DNA of 64,000 nt from Neobacillus nitrireducens (GTDB taxonomy: Bacteria; Bacillota; Bacilli; Bacillales; Cytobacillaceae). The DNA is taken from contig NZ_CP133262.1 in the NCBI RefSeq assembly GCF_030915405.1, positions 2,604,001 through 2,668,000 on the forward strand. The letters run 5' to 3'. A model generated the notes under the pieces. It did no database searches, was not told the origin of the DNA, and saw only the letters and a program-made list of their open reading frames with translations. The stretch's first letter is position 1; every line of letters starts with the position of its first letter. The position numbers were made by a program, and so were the translations under genes. Shown piece by piece: positions 17,045 to 24,674 of the stretch.

Positions 17045-17116
17045 AAAATGGAAACGTTCAGAAATAAAAAAATGGTTACGTCTCCATTTCTCAATCCCCG
17101 AAGAAATGATTAATCT

Positions 17117-17280
17117 GTTTTATCAAGGCAGGTCTCCTGGCTTCGCTTCATTCTCTGATTCCCTTCCCATGCGAATGCATAGTGGCTTTGAATCATCGTC
17201 AGCTTCACAGTTGCGGGGACAGCGTCGGTATCACACCGAACTTCCCTATTAAACTACATATAGTAGTACCTATATAAAAC
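17117..17280 (-). promoter_or_regulatory. Cobalamin (B12) riboswitch
   Basis: Read on the minus strand, the region carries the hallmark B12 box GCCAGGAGACCTGCCTT (17125-17143), the conserved GGTGTGATACCGACGCTGT and CCCCGCAACTGTGA, an AAGCCACT and GCATGGGAAGG, in the canonical order. P1 is closed by GTTTTAT (17274-17280) and ATAAAAC (17117-17123). With the terminator at 17012-17044 it should shut off nrdHIEF-DG when adenosylcobalamin is plentiful. That fits a genome that also has a B12-dependent class II reductase elsewhere (inference). Confidence 0.93.
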
Positions 17281-17297
17281 GAATACAATATATTGTT

Positions 17298-17326
17298 TTT
17301 ATAGAATCAAGTGTACCATCCTTCAA
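17298..17326 (-). promoter_or_regulatory. Likely sigma-A promoter of the nrd operon
   Basis: Minus-strand TTGAAG (17326-17321) and TATAAA (17303-17298) are 17 bases apart and would start transcription about ten bases before the aptamer. Confidence 0.45.
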
Positions 17327-17470
17327 ATAAAAAGTAAATCTATTAAGGACCTAATGAAAAAAGTAAGAATCGTAAAATGGAGAGATTCAGATATCCTCAC
17401 AAGTCGAGCCAATTGATTCGAACGATAACCCTTAACAATTTATGCCCCACCACTAAGTGATTTATCTCAT

Positions 17471-17498
17471 TTAATATTTTTATTTACACTCCTATAAT
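17471..17498 (+). promoter_or_regulatory. Possible promoter of the radical SAM gene
   Basis: A perfect -10 (TATAAT, 17493-17498) with a poor -35 (TTAATA, 17471-17476) 16 bases before it. Transcription from about 17505 would exclude the in-frame TTG at 17504 as a start and favour the ATG at 17543. Confidence 0.35.
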
Positions 17499-17542
17499 AG
17501 TTTTTGACTATCAAACTATATTCAAAGAAAGTTAGTGTAAGT

Positions 17543-18868
17543 ATGAAAAACAATAATAGTTATGTTCCATCTAGATTTAATGCTCTATCACATACTGATG
17601 ACAATGGTGTTGTGCTTTTTAATAGTTATACGGGTGCCATTACCCATTTTTCAGATGAAGAAAAAGAAGCTGTCATAAATTCTTTAAAAAGAACTGGTAC
17701 AGATAGTTTAGAAAATGAAATACATAAGGATTTATATAATAATGGTTTTTTAATTCCTAGCGATGTTGATGAACAGAGAAGGGCACAATTTCTTCATCAG
17801 TCCTTACACCGAACAGATATCATGCACCTTATCCTTTTACCAACCGAAGCCTGCAATTTTCGTTGTACCTATTGTTATGAAACGTTTGAACGAGGGAAAA
17901 TGGATCGAAAAGTAATAAATGGTCTTAAAGCATTCGTACAAGAAAAGAAAGCAAATTTATCAACCCTGCATATTAGTTGGTTTGGTGGTGAACCCTTAGT
18001 TTCTTTGGATGTCATCGAGGAACTTTCCACTCACTTTTTATCGATTGCCAAAGAAAACAATATCCATTACTCTTGTGACCTTGTTACAAATGGTTATTTA
18101 TTAACAAAAGATGTTTTTCAAAAATTGCTATCTTGGAATATTAATCAATTTATGATTACGATTGATGGAATTGGGGAAGTACACGATAATCGAAGACCTT
18201 TATTAGGTGGTGGTAAAACATTTGGTAAAATCATCAATAATCTACTAGCCATTAAAGATATCCCAGATTCATTTGATATCACCATTCGAACAAATTTCGA
18301 TGAAAGTAATTTACAGGAAGCATCCAAGTTAACTGAGCTATTAGTAGAACATTTTGCAGATGATAAGCGTTTCGGAGTTTTGTATCGACCAGTTGGAAAA
18401 TGGGGTGGAAAAAACGATGATGACATCCCTGTTTGCAGCCGCACCATGTCTAACAAAAAGATTTGGGAGCTAACTGATGAAGCTATAACACAAGGATTAA
18501 GTATGAGTCCCATGGTAACAGAGTCATTAATGCCATCTGCATCAGTCTGCTATGCAGCAAAACCACACTCATTAGTAGTTGGTTCTGATGGACAATTGTA
18601 CAAGTGTACCCTCTCCCTTGATGAGGAATTTAATAAAGTTGGAAAGATACATGAAGATGGTAGTCTAGAACTTGATTATGATAAAATTGCCAGTTGGGTC
18701 ACTTCAGGAGAGGAGACGGATGCAGTTTGCCAATCCTGCTTCTACCGTCCTGCATGCCAAGGCAATCATTGTCCATTATATCGGATCCGTACCGGAGAGA
18801 GACCTTGCCCTTATGAAAAACGAAACATTAAAAAGGTATTAAACTTAATATGGAAAAATAGTTTGTAA
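17543..18868 (+). CDS. Radical SAM/SPASM peptide maturase
   Basis: 441 residues from the ATG at 17543. The N-terminal ~90 residues (FNALSHTDDNGVVLFNSYTG) look like the domain that precedes the core in RiPP-modifying radical SAM enzymes. The core begins with the SAM cluster CNFRCTYCYE (CX3CX2C, near residue 106), then WFGGEPLV and TNGYLL. The C-terminal SPASM region supplies Cys ligands for auxiliary clusters: SVCYAAKPH, YKCTLS, and CQSCFYRPACQGNHCPLYR with a final PCPYEK. Such enzymes install crosslinks or other changes on ribosomal peptides. A 28-codon gene with a strong ribosome binding site follows 66 bases later and is the obvious substrate candidate. No protease or exporter gene is adjacent. 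Confidence 0.9.
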   Translation: MKNNNSYVPSRFNALSHTDDNGVVLFNSYTGAITHFSDEEKEAVINSLKRTGTDSLENEIHKDLYNNGFLIPSDVDEQRRAQFLHQSLHRTDIMHLILLPTEACNFRCTYCYETFERGKMDRKVINGLKAFVQEKKANLSTLHISWFGGEPLVSLDVIEELSTHFLSIAKENNIHYSCDLVTNGYLLTKDVFQKLLSWNINQFMITIDGIGEVHDNRRPLLGGGKTFGKIINNLLAIKDIPDSFDITIRTNFDESNLQEASKLTELLVEHFADDKRFGVLYRPVGKWGGKNDDDIPVCSRTMSNKKIWELTDEAITQGLSMSPMVTESLMPSASVCYAAKPHSLVVGSDGQLYKCTLSLDEEFNKVGKIHEDGSLELDYDKIASWVTSGEETDAVCQSCFYRPACQGNHCPLYRIRTGERPCPYEKRNIKKVLNLIWKNSL

Positions 18869-18934
18869 TAGAGAAAACAGATATTGCAAATCGGTTTTAC
18901 GCCCAATTAGCCATAGTGAAAGGGGGTGAGTTAA

Positions 18935-19021
18935 ATGCGCGTATTACGTCCAGCTTCATCTCCAGTTAACAATAATAACACTGGAAAAATTATGAAATCA
19001 GTACCAGGTAACTTAAAATAA
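18935..19021 (+). CDS. Candidate RiPP precursor peptide (28 residues)
   Basis: A short gene preceded by AGGGGGTGA, one of the best ribosome binding sites in the region, seven bases before the ATG. The peptide opens MRVLRP, has Ser-Ser-Pro at 8-10, a run of four Asn at 12-15, Thr-Gly-Lys at 16-18, and ends SVPGNLK. It contains no Cys and no aromatic residue, so thioether or cyclophane chemistry on those side chains is excluded; carbon-carbon, ether, epimerisation or other chemistry on Asn, Thr, Lys, Pro or Val would be needed. It lies between the maturase and a hairpin at 19036. Being a precursor is inferred from position and translation signals; I know no family for it. Confidence 0.6.
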   Translation: MRVLRPASSPVNNNNTGKIMKSVPGNLK

Positions 19022-19035
19022 GAGCATATATCAAC

Positions 19036-19071
19036 AGAAGGCAATTCCCCAAATAGGGTGAATTGCCTTCT
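19036..19071. terminator. Hairpin between the peptide gene and citG
   Basis: AGAAGGCAATTC and GAATTGCCTTCT form a perfect 12-bp stem. It lacks a strong T run but sits between converging genes, where it may end both transcripts. Confidence 0.6.
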
Positions 19072-19101
19072 AAATGCTACTATAAAAACGTCATTAGTCT
19101 A

Positions 19102-19962
19102 CTATGAGAGTAGATCAAACATGATTGTTACCGCCAAAAGATCTGCTGATCCTCCAGGACTTATATTTCTACGAATGAATTCTTTGTCCAATTTATCAAT
19201 CATCTGAACACCTTCTTGTGTTAGCATACCTCCAGCATCCAATACCCGTTGGGCATAAAGATGAACACGTTCCAAGGTTTCTAAATTATGTCTTGCAACT
19301 ATATTTGTATCTTCATTTACTGCCATTAAATGAAAGAGTGTTTGTACATAAATGTCATTAATAGATATATTACTTAAACTTTTCAGCTTCTTCAGCACAG
19401 GAAGAGAGTAATTTCGCACCGTTGGGAATCCATTCTCGACTTCTCCACGTATACCTTTTAGCCCATAATTCACATAAAGTTTTTCCCCATAAGTTAGGTT
19501 TACCGTCTTTTTCAAGAGAGTTAGTTCCTTTAAACATAACCCCTGTGTCATCTTGGAAACTTTTGTGCAGATTTTTTCGGTATCAATAATTTTATTTTGA
19601 CTCTCCATCATGCAGCAAGAAGCAGCAGCGCAGATGATTCCTAATGAAAAAATTAGACCTTTATGGGTATTAACGTTGTTGGTTGCTGCAAACATTGCCT
19701 TTTCTGCTTTAATGCCAATGCTTCTTAAGGCTTGGAACAATTGCTTTGGGTCTTTTCCTGAGAATTTTATTCCCTCCGTGACACAATCATTGAAGTAATT
19801 ACTCAGTGCAGCACTGCTGGCCATAAATGTAAAGAAGTCCATATCCTGATGTGCTCCCTGGTTAAATCTGTCTACAAGCCCTGGTTTAGGACTAGCGGAA
19901 ACCTCATAAAGTAAAGCAAGCAGCGCTTTTTGTGAAATAGTTTGAATCCACTGTTCTGCCAT
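19102..19962 (-). CDS. citG: Triphosphoribosyl-dephospho-CoA synthase
   Basis: 286 residues. CitG makes the precursor of the citrate lyase prosthetic group from ATP and dephospho-CoA. Family signatures: VSASPKPGLVDRFNQGAHQD near residue 20, DMDFFTFMASSAAL, the NTHKGLIFSLG motif near 97, and a C-terminal SPGGSADLLA. It is the last gene of the leftward cit operon, about 110 bases after citX; that gap shows no further gene. Confidence 0.93.
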   Translation of the reverse strand: MAEQWIQTISQKALLALLYEVSASPKPGLVDRFNQGAHQDMDFFTFMASSAALSNYFNDCVTEGIKFSGKDPKQLFQALRSIGIKAEKAMFAATNNVNTHKGLIFSLGIICAAASCCMMESQNKIIDTEKICTKVSKMTQGLCLKELTLLKKTVNLTYGEKLYVNYGLKGIRGEVENGFPTVRNYSLPVLKKLKSLSNISINDIYVQTLFHLMAVNEDTNIVARHNLETLERVHLYAQRVLDAGGMLTQEGVQMIDKLDKEFIRRNISPGGSADLLAVTIMFDLLS

Positions 19963-20072
19963 GTTCCACGTCTCTCCTTCTATTTATCCAAATTCACAAA
20001 AAGAGAATGACCAAACTCGGGTAAACTACCTGTATTTAACACAGAAAGCTTATCGTAGTTTGGCCCTATTAT

Positions 20073-20591
20073 TTATATATAAGAATCTACCATACTTTGA
20101 ATCTTTTGCGTCAGCGCCTCTAATGGATGCTTTCTGCTCCGGCCGCAGCTATGAGCATCCTCATCACAGAGCAGGCATTTCCGTTTTGAATGACCAAAGT
20201 CCTCCCTGGAAATGGGTACTCCATCCGATCCGATTACATCAAGATCAAACAGCCGCCCTAGCGGATGTTCGCTCTCAATCTCAAGCATATAAGCTTTTAA
20301 TGACCGTTCATCTATTTTTACAACAAAATATGCCTCATATCCCGTAATCGGCATATTGGTTCCAAAATACTCCATGCAGAAGCCAGCCTTTTTTAGTTTT
20401 TTTACTATTGCACGGCAACCCTCTTCAAAAATAATGCTGCTCTCATATGTTTTCTTGACTGGACCTGGCATATTGACTGTGAAGGATACTAAAGGGAACC
20501 TATATTTCTTCATTAATTCCTTCTGATGAGCAGCCCTATATTCTCGAGCCTCTAATAATTGCTCCAGTAATAGTTCTTTGGCTATAATCAT
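20073..20591 (-). CDS. citX: Holo-citrate lyase synthase (apo-CitD transferase)
   Basis: 172 residues. CitX transfers the phosphoribosyl-dephospho-CoA group onto a serine of CitD. Seen: SFTVNMPGPVKKT near residue 34, GRLFDLDVIG, and the C-terminal Cys-rich CLLCDEDAHSCGRSRKH typical of the family. The ATG at 20591 overlaps the citF stop (ATGA) and has AAGGA nine bases upstream, better than the in-frame TTG at 20597. Confidence 0.92.
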   Translation of the reverse strand: MIIAKELLLEQLLEAREYRAAHQKELMKKYRFPLVSFTVNMPGPVKKTYESSIIFEEGCRAIVKKLKKAGFCMEYFGTNMPITGYEAYFVVKIDERSLKAYMLEIESEHPLGRLFDLDVIGSDGVPISREDFGHSKRKCLLCDEDAHSCGRSRKHPLEALTQKIQSMVDSYI

Positions 20592-22144
20592 TTCCAAGCG
20601 TCCTTCTTCACTTGATGAATGACATCGATGACTGAACCATCCCGATACTTAACCACACCAACAATATTGTCTTCTACCTTAATAGACTCTGGAATTCCGA
20701 CGATTTGGTTGGCCTTTGCCTTGAGCTCTTCAATAGACACGACAGGCAGGTTCGCTTTTTTAAGGTTATTATACAAATCCTTCCTTAGAGGATTAACCGC
20801 AATCCCTTGTTCTGTAACCAGTACATCAATCGAACATCCAGGGGTTACGACCGTGTGCACTCTGTCAAGAATGGATGGCATTCTGCCCCTGATAAGTGGT
20901 GCCACAATAATTGAGCAGGCCGCTCCTGCGGCTGAATCACTGTGTCCACCTGAAGCTCCGCGGATCACTCCGTCTGAGCCTGTGATAACATTCACATTAA
21001 AATCAAGATCAATTTCTAATGCACTTAATACCGTTACATCTAATTGATTAACCGCACTTCCTTGATTATCAGGGCTGGCGTAATACTCCGCACAAATTTG
21101 CTGATGGAAGCGATTATTTTTAAGGGAAGCAACTGCTTTCAAATCAAAGCCCTGTACATCTAATAACTTTTTAATCAGACCTTCCTCATGAAGATCTACC
21201 ATCTGTCCAGTAATTCCACCTAATGCAAAGCTTGCTTTAATGTTTCTCTCAATCATCTTTTCTCTTAAAAATCTTGTCGCAGCCAGAGAAGCACCGCCTG
21301 AGCCCGTTTGCAGCGAAAATCCATCCTCAAAATAGCCCGAAGCAGCGATGACATCCGCAGCACTCTGAGCGATTAACAAGTCTTTAGGATTCTTGGTAAA
21401 GCGGGTTGCACCTGACATAATCCCTTTTGGATCGCCGATTGCATCCACAACCACAATATAATCCACATGAGATTCAGGAATACCAAATGGTGTATTCGGG
21501 TATTCAACCAAATGATCTGTAATTAAAACAACCTTTTTTGCATATTGGGCATCAACTTTTGCATATCCAAGCGAACCGCATTCAGATGCAGCAGAATTAT
21601 CTCTGGAATATCCATTGGCATTGCCTGCAGGGTCACATGACGGTACGCCTAAAAAGGTAACATCAATTGGCAATTCTCCCGAGGCAATCGCCCTGGCTCT
21701 TCCGCCATGGGAATTGATGACAACCGGAATGTTCATCAAGCCGTTCGAAATTGCCTCAGCCAATTCCCCTCGTAGTCCACTCGTCTCAATCCTCCGGATT
21801 ACTCCATTTTTTATATGATTAATTAAAGGTGCATGGATATCTATAAGAGAACTTGGCGCAATGGTAAGATCCTTAATTCCCATTCTTGCAATGGCGTTAA
21901 GCACCATATTAATGATATAATCTCCATTTCGGAAATGATGATGGAAGGAAATCGTCATTCCGTCTCTTAAACCCGTTTCCCTAATTGCTGTTTCAAGGGA
22001 ATCCAGGATTTTATTTCGGTCTGAATTTCTAATGCGGTCCTTAGATCGCTGCGTATTCTTGACCAATCCATTCGAATCAAACAGCGGCAGAGTTCCAAGT
22101 CCGAAAATCTCTTCTGGTATATTTCGCTCAATTGTATTAAACAT
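20588..22144 (-). CDS. citF: Citrate lyase alpha subunit (citrate CoA-transferase)
   Basis: 518 residues. The alpha subunit swaps acetyl-ACP for citryl-ACP on the CitD arm. Motifs: ISFHHHFRNGD near residue 54, INSHGGRARAI, GVPSCDPAGNANG, SGGHSDSAAGA and PLIRGRMPS. The ATG at 22144 (MFNTIERNIPEEIFG) follows GGAGGAGA and overlaps the end of citE by eight bases; the longer frame upstream has no such site. Confidence 0.95.
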   Translation of the reverse strand: MFNTIERNIPEEIFGLGTLPLFDSNGLVKNTQRSKDRIRNSDRNKILDSLETAIRETGLRDGMTISFHHHFRNGDYIINMVLNAIARMGIKDLTIAPSSLIDIHAPLINHIKNGVIRRIETSGLRGELAEAISNGLMNIPVVINSHGGRARAIASGELPIDVTFLGVPSCDPAGNANGYSRDNSAASECGSLGYAKVDAQYAKKVVLITDHLVEYPNTPFGIPESHVDYIVVVDAIGDPKGIMSGATRFTKNPKDLLIAQSAADVIAASGYFEDGFSLQTGSGGASLAATRFLREKMIERNIKASFALGGITGQMVDLHEEGLIKKLLDVQGFDLKAVASLKNNRFHQQICAEYYASPDNQGSAVNQLDVTVLSALEIDLDFNVNVITGSDGVIRGASGGHSDSAAGAACSIIVAPLIRGRMPSILDRVHTVVTPGCSIDVLVTEQGIAVNPLRKDLYNNLKKANLPVVSIEELKAKANQIVGIPESIKVEDNIVGVVKYRDGSVIDVIHQVKKDAWK

Positions 22145-23039
22145 ATTGCAACATCTCCTCCATGCTAACACTATTTACAGCCTTAGCTAGTTCAAGTACT
22201 CTGTACGCTCTTTCGACGATTGGCTTATCAATCATTTTGCCGTTCAGACTAATAACGCCCGATCCTTTTTGCTCAGCTTCTTTCGCTGCAGCAATCACCG
22301 CAAAAGATTTCTTAATTTCACCTTCAGTTGGCGAATAGATAGTATGGACAATATTAATTTGTCTTGGGTTTATAAGGGATTTTCCGTCAAATCCCAATTG
22401 TTTAATCAGTTTGACTTCTTGGATAAATCCTTCTTCATCATCCACATCAGAAAAAACAGTATCGAGAGCATCTATACCGGCAGCCCTTGCAGCAAAGAGG
22501 ATTTGGCTTCTTGCTGTCAGTAATTCAATGCCTTCTTTTGATCTTGTTGTTTTTAAATTTGTTACAAAATCCTCTGCACCAATAGCGATACCAATTAACC
22601 GCTTACTTGCTGTTGCAATTTTATAGGCATTAATAACCCCTAACGCACTTTCAATTGCAGCCATTAGCTTAATGGTTCCATATTCCATCCCAGCTTCTCT
22701 TTCAATTCGAGTAATTAATTCATCCGCTTCCTCAACATCTTGGGGTGTTTCCGTTTTCGGCAGACGGATGGCATCAGGTTTCGCTCTGACAATCGCTTCA
22801 AAGTCGTCTCTTCCAAATGGTGTATCTAAGCCATTCACGCGCACAAGTATTTCCGTCCGTCCGTAATCCATGGTTCTTAGAGCTTCATAGACTAATTGTC
22901 TAGCTGAATCCTTTTCATTAAGAGAAACAGAATCCTCCAGATCAAACATAATTGAGTCTGCTCCATAGATATTTGCATCTCTGATCATACCCGGATTGTT
23001 ACCGGGAACATATAACATACTTCTTCTAAGTCTACTCAT
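22137..23039 (-). CDS. citE: Citrate lyase beta subunit (citryl-ACP lyase)
   Basis: 300-residue TIM-barrel enzyme of the HpcH/CitE family that cleaves citryl-ACP to acetyl-ACP and oxaloacetate. Seen: RRSMLYVPGNNPGMI at the start, DLEDSV near residue 34, ILVRVNG, the Mg-site Glu in MAAIESALG, and GAEDFVTNL near 174. It starts directly behind the citD stop with a GGGAGG site. Confidence 0.95.
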   Translation of the reverse strand: MSRLRRSMLYVPGNNPGMIRDANIYGADSIMFDLEDSVSLNEKDSARQLVYEALRTMDYGRTEILVRVNGLDTPFGRDDFEAIVRAKPDAIRLPKTETPQDVEEADELITRIEREAGMEYGTIKLMAAIESALGVINAYKIATASKRLIGIAIGAEDFVTNLKTTRSKEGIELLTARSQILFAARAAGIDALDTVFSDVDDEEGFIQEVKLIKQLGFDGKSLINPRQINIVHTIYSPTEGEIKKSFAVIAAAKEAEQKGSGVISLNGKMIDKPIVERAYRVLELAKAVNSVSMEEMLQYV

Positions 23040-23354
23040 TTATCTTGCCTCCCATGGAATAGAATTTTGATGGGTGGCCCTGCCTACAGCAGTCTTAACT
23101 CTGGCCCGGATCGTACAATCCAAGGCCCCTTTATCTTTAGCCACCACAAGGGCATCCTCTATCCCTAATTCTTGCAGCGTATTGATAATGACCTTTTTAA
23201 TCTGTTTTCCAAATTGATTTTCGACAGTGCTTTTAAGTTCAAGTTCTATTCCTCTACCTTCATTCTTTTCAATTTGGATAATGATATCGCTTGACTCAAG
23301 AGTTCCTGCAATCCCTACTTCTTCAATCTTTACTTTTTCTAGTAACATCAACAT
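23040..23354 (-). CDS. citD: Citrate lyase gamma subunit (acyl carrier protein)
   Basis: 104 residues from the ATG at 23354, which has AGGAGG twelve bases upstream; the reading frame is open further upstream but overlaps citC and has no start signal. The prosthetic group attaches to a Ser in GTLESSDI near residue 16. The protein carries acetyl and citryl thioesters between CitF and CitE. Confidence 0.93.
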   Translation of the reverse strand: MLMLLEKVKIEEVGIAGTLESSDIIIQIEKNEGRGIELELKSTVENQFGKQIKKVIINTLQELGIEDALVVAKDKGALDCTIRARVKTAVGRATHQNSIPWEAR

Positions 23355-23370
23355 TTTTAGCAACCTCCTA

Positions 23371-24453
23371 TTAATATTTTTTATGATTTGCCTGAATCTG
23401 TTGAATGATGACCTCAGCCTCAACTGATAAAAGAAATTCATATGTATGGTTAGGTACTAATTTTTTTACTTCAGAAAGCTTTCCTTCACCAACTAACTCT
23501 CTAACTCTTGAGGCACTTATTGGCATTCCCTCATCTCTTAGCCTCGGAATTATTTGAACCTCTATACCGTGAGCGGGGAGAATCTCTTGCATGACCGAGT
23601 TATATGCAGCGGTGACTTTGCAGCACGGTTCCTCACCAACAAATCTTTTTTGAATTTCAAGTGAAGGTGCAATATAACTTTTAAATATTTCTAAGTCTAG
23701 CTTTGCATGGGTTTCAACGATATCCTGATATTCTTTGATAAAGTAGGATGGGAAAGTTGCCTCCGATATGATATAGTCCTTTCCCTGATGAACAACCACA
23801 TTATCGAGATGTTGAACTCCTTCTCTCACCAGCCTGTATCGGATGGCTGACGGAAATATTGACTTGTCCTCCTCGAGAACGAAGACGTGGAGTATTTGAC
23901 ATTTGGATGCTGCGTACTCGATTAAGTACCGATGACCTAAAGTAAATGGGTTGCAATTCACAACCACGGCCCCTGTACTTGTGTTATTACTAATATCAGA
24001 TATACTATCTTTTTTCTCCTTAATGAGTTGATTCAGACAGTTTTTAATCCCATTCGGCCTGTTCTCCATCAGGATCACCTTTGTAGGAATCTCGACAATT
24101 GGATAAAAGCCCAAGTCAGTAAAGATATTCTTATTCTCTGGCTTCGTATAGATAAAGAGATGTGTCCTTCCCCTTGAGCAAGCCTCATGGATCAGATTGG
24201 TGACAAGTTTGGCAGATAACCCCATGTTCTGATATTCTTCATCTACAGCTATGCATTTTAAGATTTTCCCTCCGAGAGAACCTGTCGCAACCATCTTCTC
24301 GTTTTCAAAAAAGGCAATGGTATAGTCAACCTCAGGATCCAGTGCTAAATTCTGCCTTTTTAAGAATTCTTCAAGTTGAATCCTTTCTTCCTCTACTTGA
24401 AGGTTTACAGTTTGTTTACTAAAAGTGTCATACCACATCTTTAAATTCCCCAT
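23371..24453 (-). CDS. citC: Citrate lyase ligase (acetate:CitD ligase)
   Basis: 360 residues with an N-terminal GNAT-like domain (EYQNMGLSAKLVTNLIHEAC near 78) and a C-terminal nucleotidyltransferase domain opening with CNPFTLGHRYLIEYA near residue 167. It acetylates the CitD prosthetic group with ATP and so activates the lyase. First gene of the leftward operon citC-D-E-F-X-G, divergent from citA. Confidence 0.94.
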   Translation of the reverse strand: MGNLKMWYDTFSKQTVNLQVEEERIQLEEFLKRQNLALDPEVDYTIAFFENEKMVATGSLGGKILKCIAVDEEYQNMGLSAKLVTNLIHEACSRGRTHLFIYTKPENKNIFTDLGFYPIVEIPTKVILMENRPNGIKNCLNQLIKEKKDSISDISNNTSTGAVVVNCNPFTLGHRYLIEYAASKCQILHVFVLEEDKSIFPSAIRYRLVREGVQHLDNVVVHQGKDYIISEATFPSYFIKEYQDIVETHAKLDLEIFKSYIAPSLEIQKRFVGEEPCCKVTAAYNSVMQEILPAHGIEVQIIPRLRDEGMPISASRVRELVGEGKLSEVKKLVPNHTYEFLLSVEAEVIIQQIQANHKKY

Positions 24454-24674
24454 TGTTTGTATTATTCTACAAAAATATTTTTCTATTTTGCGATATGACT
24501 AAATACATTCCTCCTTCATAAAATTGTCAAATATGTCTCTTAATTTTGTGTATAATTTATACTAACTCATTTAATTTCATTGATATAGATTATATAATTA
24601 AGCGCCAATAAGTTTATTTATGTGAATTAAGTACCTTTTGTTCAACGGAAAAACACATCGAAGAGGAGCTATGA
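24454..24674. promoter_or_regulatory. citC-citA divergent promoter region
   Basis: 221 AT-rich bases between the divergent genes. For citC, TTGACA (24531-24526, minus strand) has a weak -10 (TGTATT) 17 bases on. For citA, a TATAAT at 24551-24556 is present without a well-spaced -35. Response-regulator (CitB) sites are expected here but I cannot define one. Confidence 0.4.

Noticed and set aside
18935..19021. Sactipeptide or cyclophane precursor
   Set aside because: The peptide has no Cys, Trp, Tyr or Phe, so these specific classes are excluded; it is kept as an unclassified candidate.
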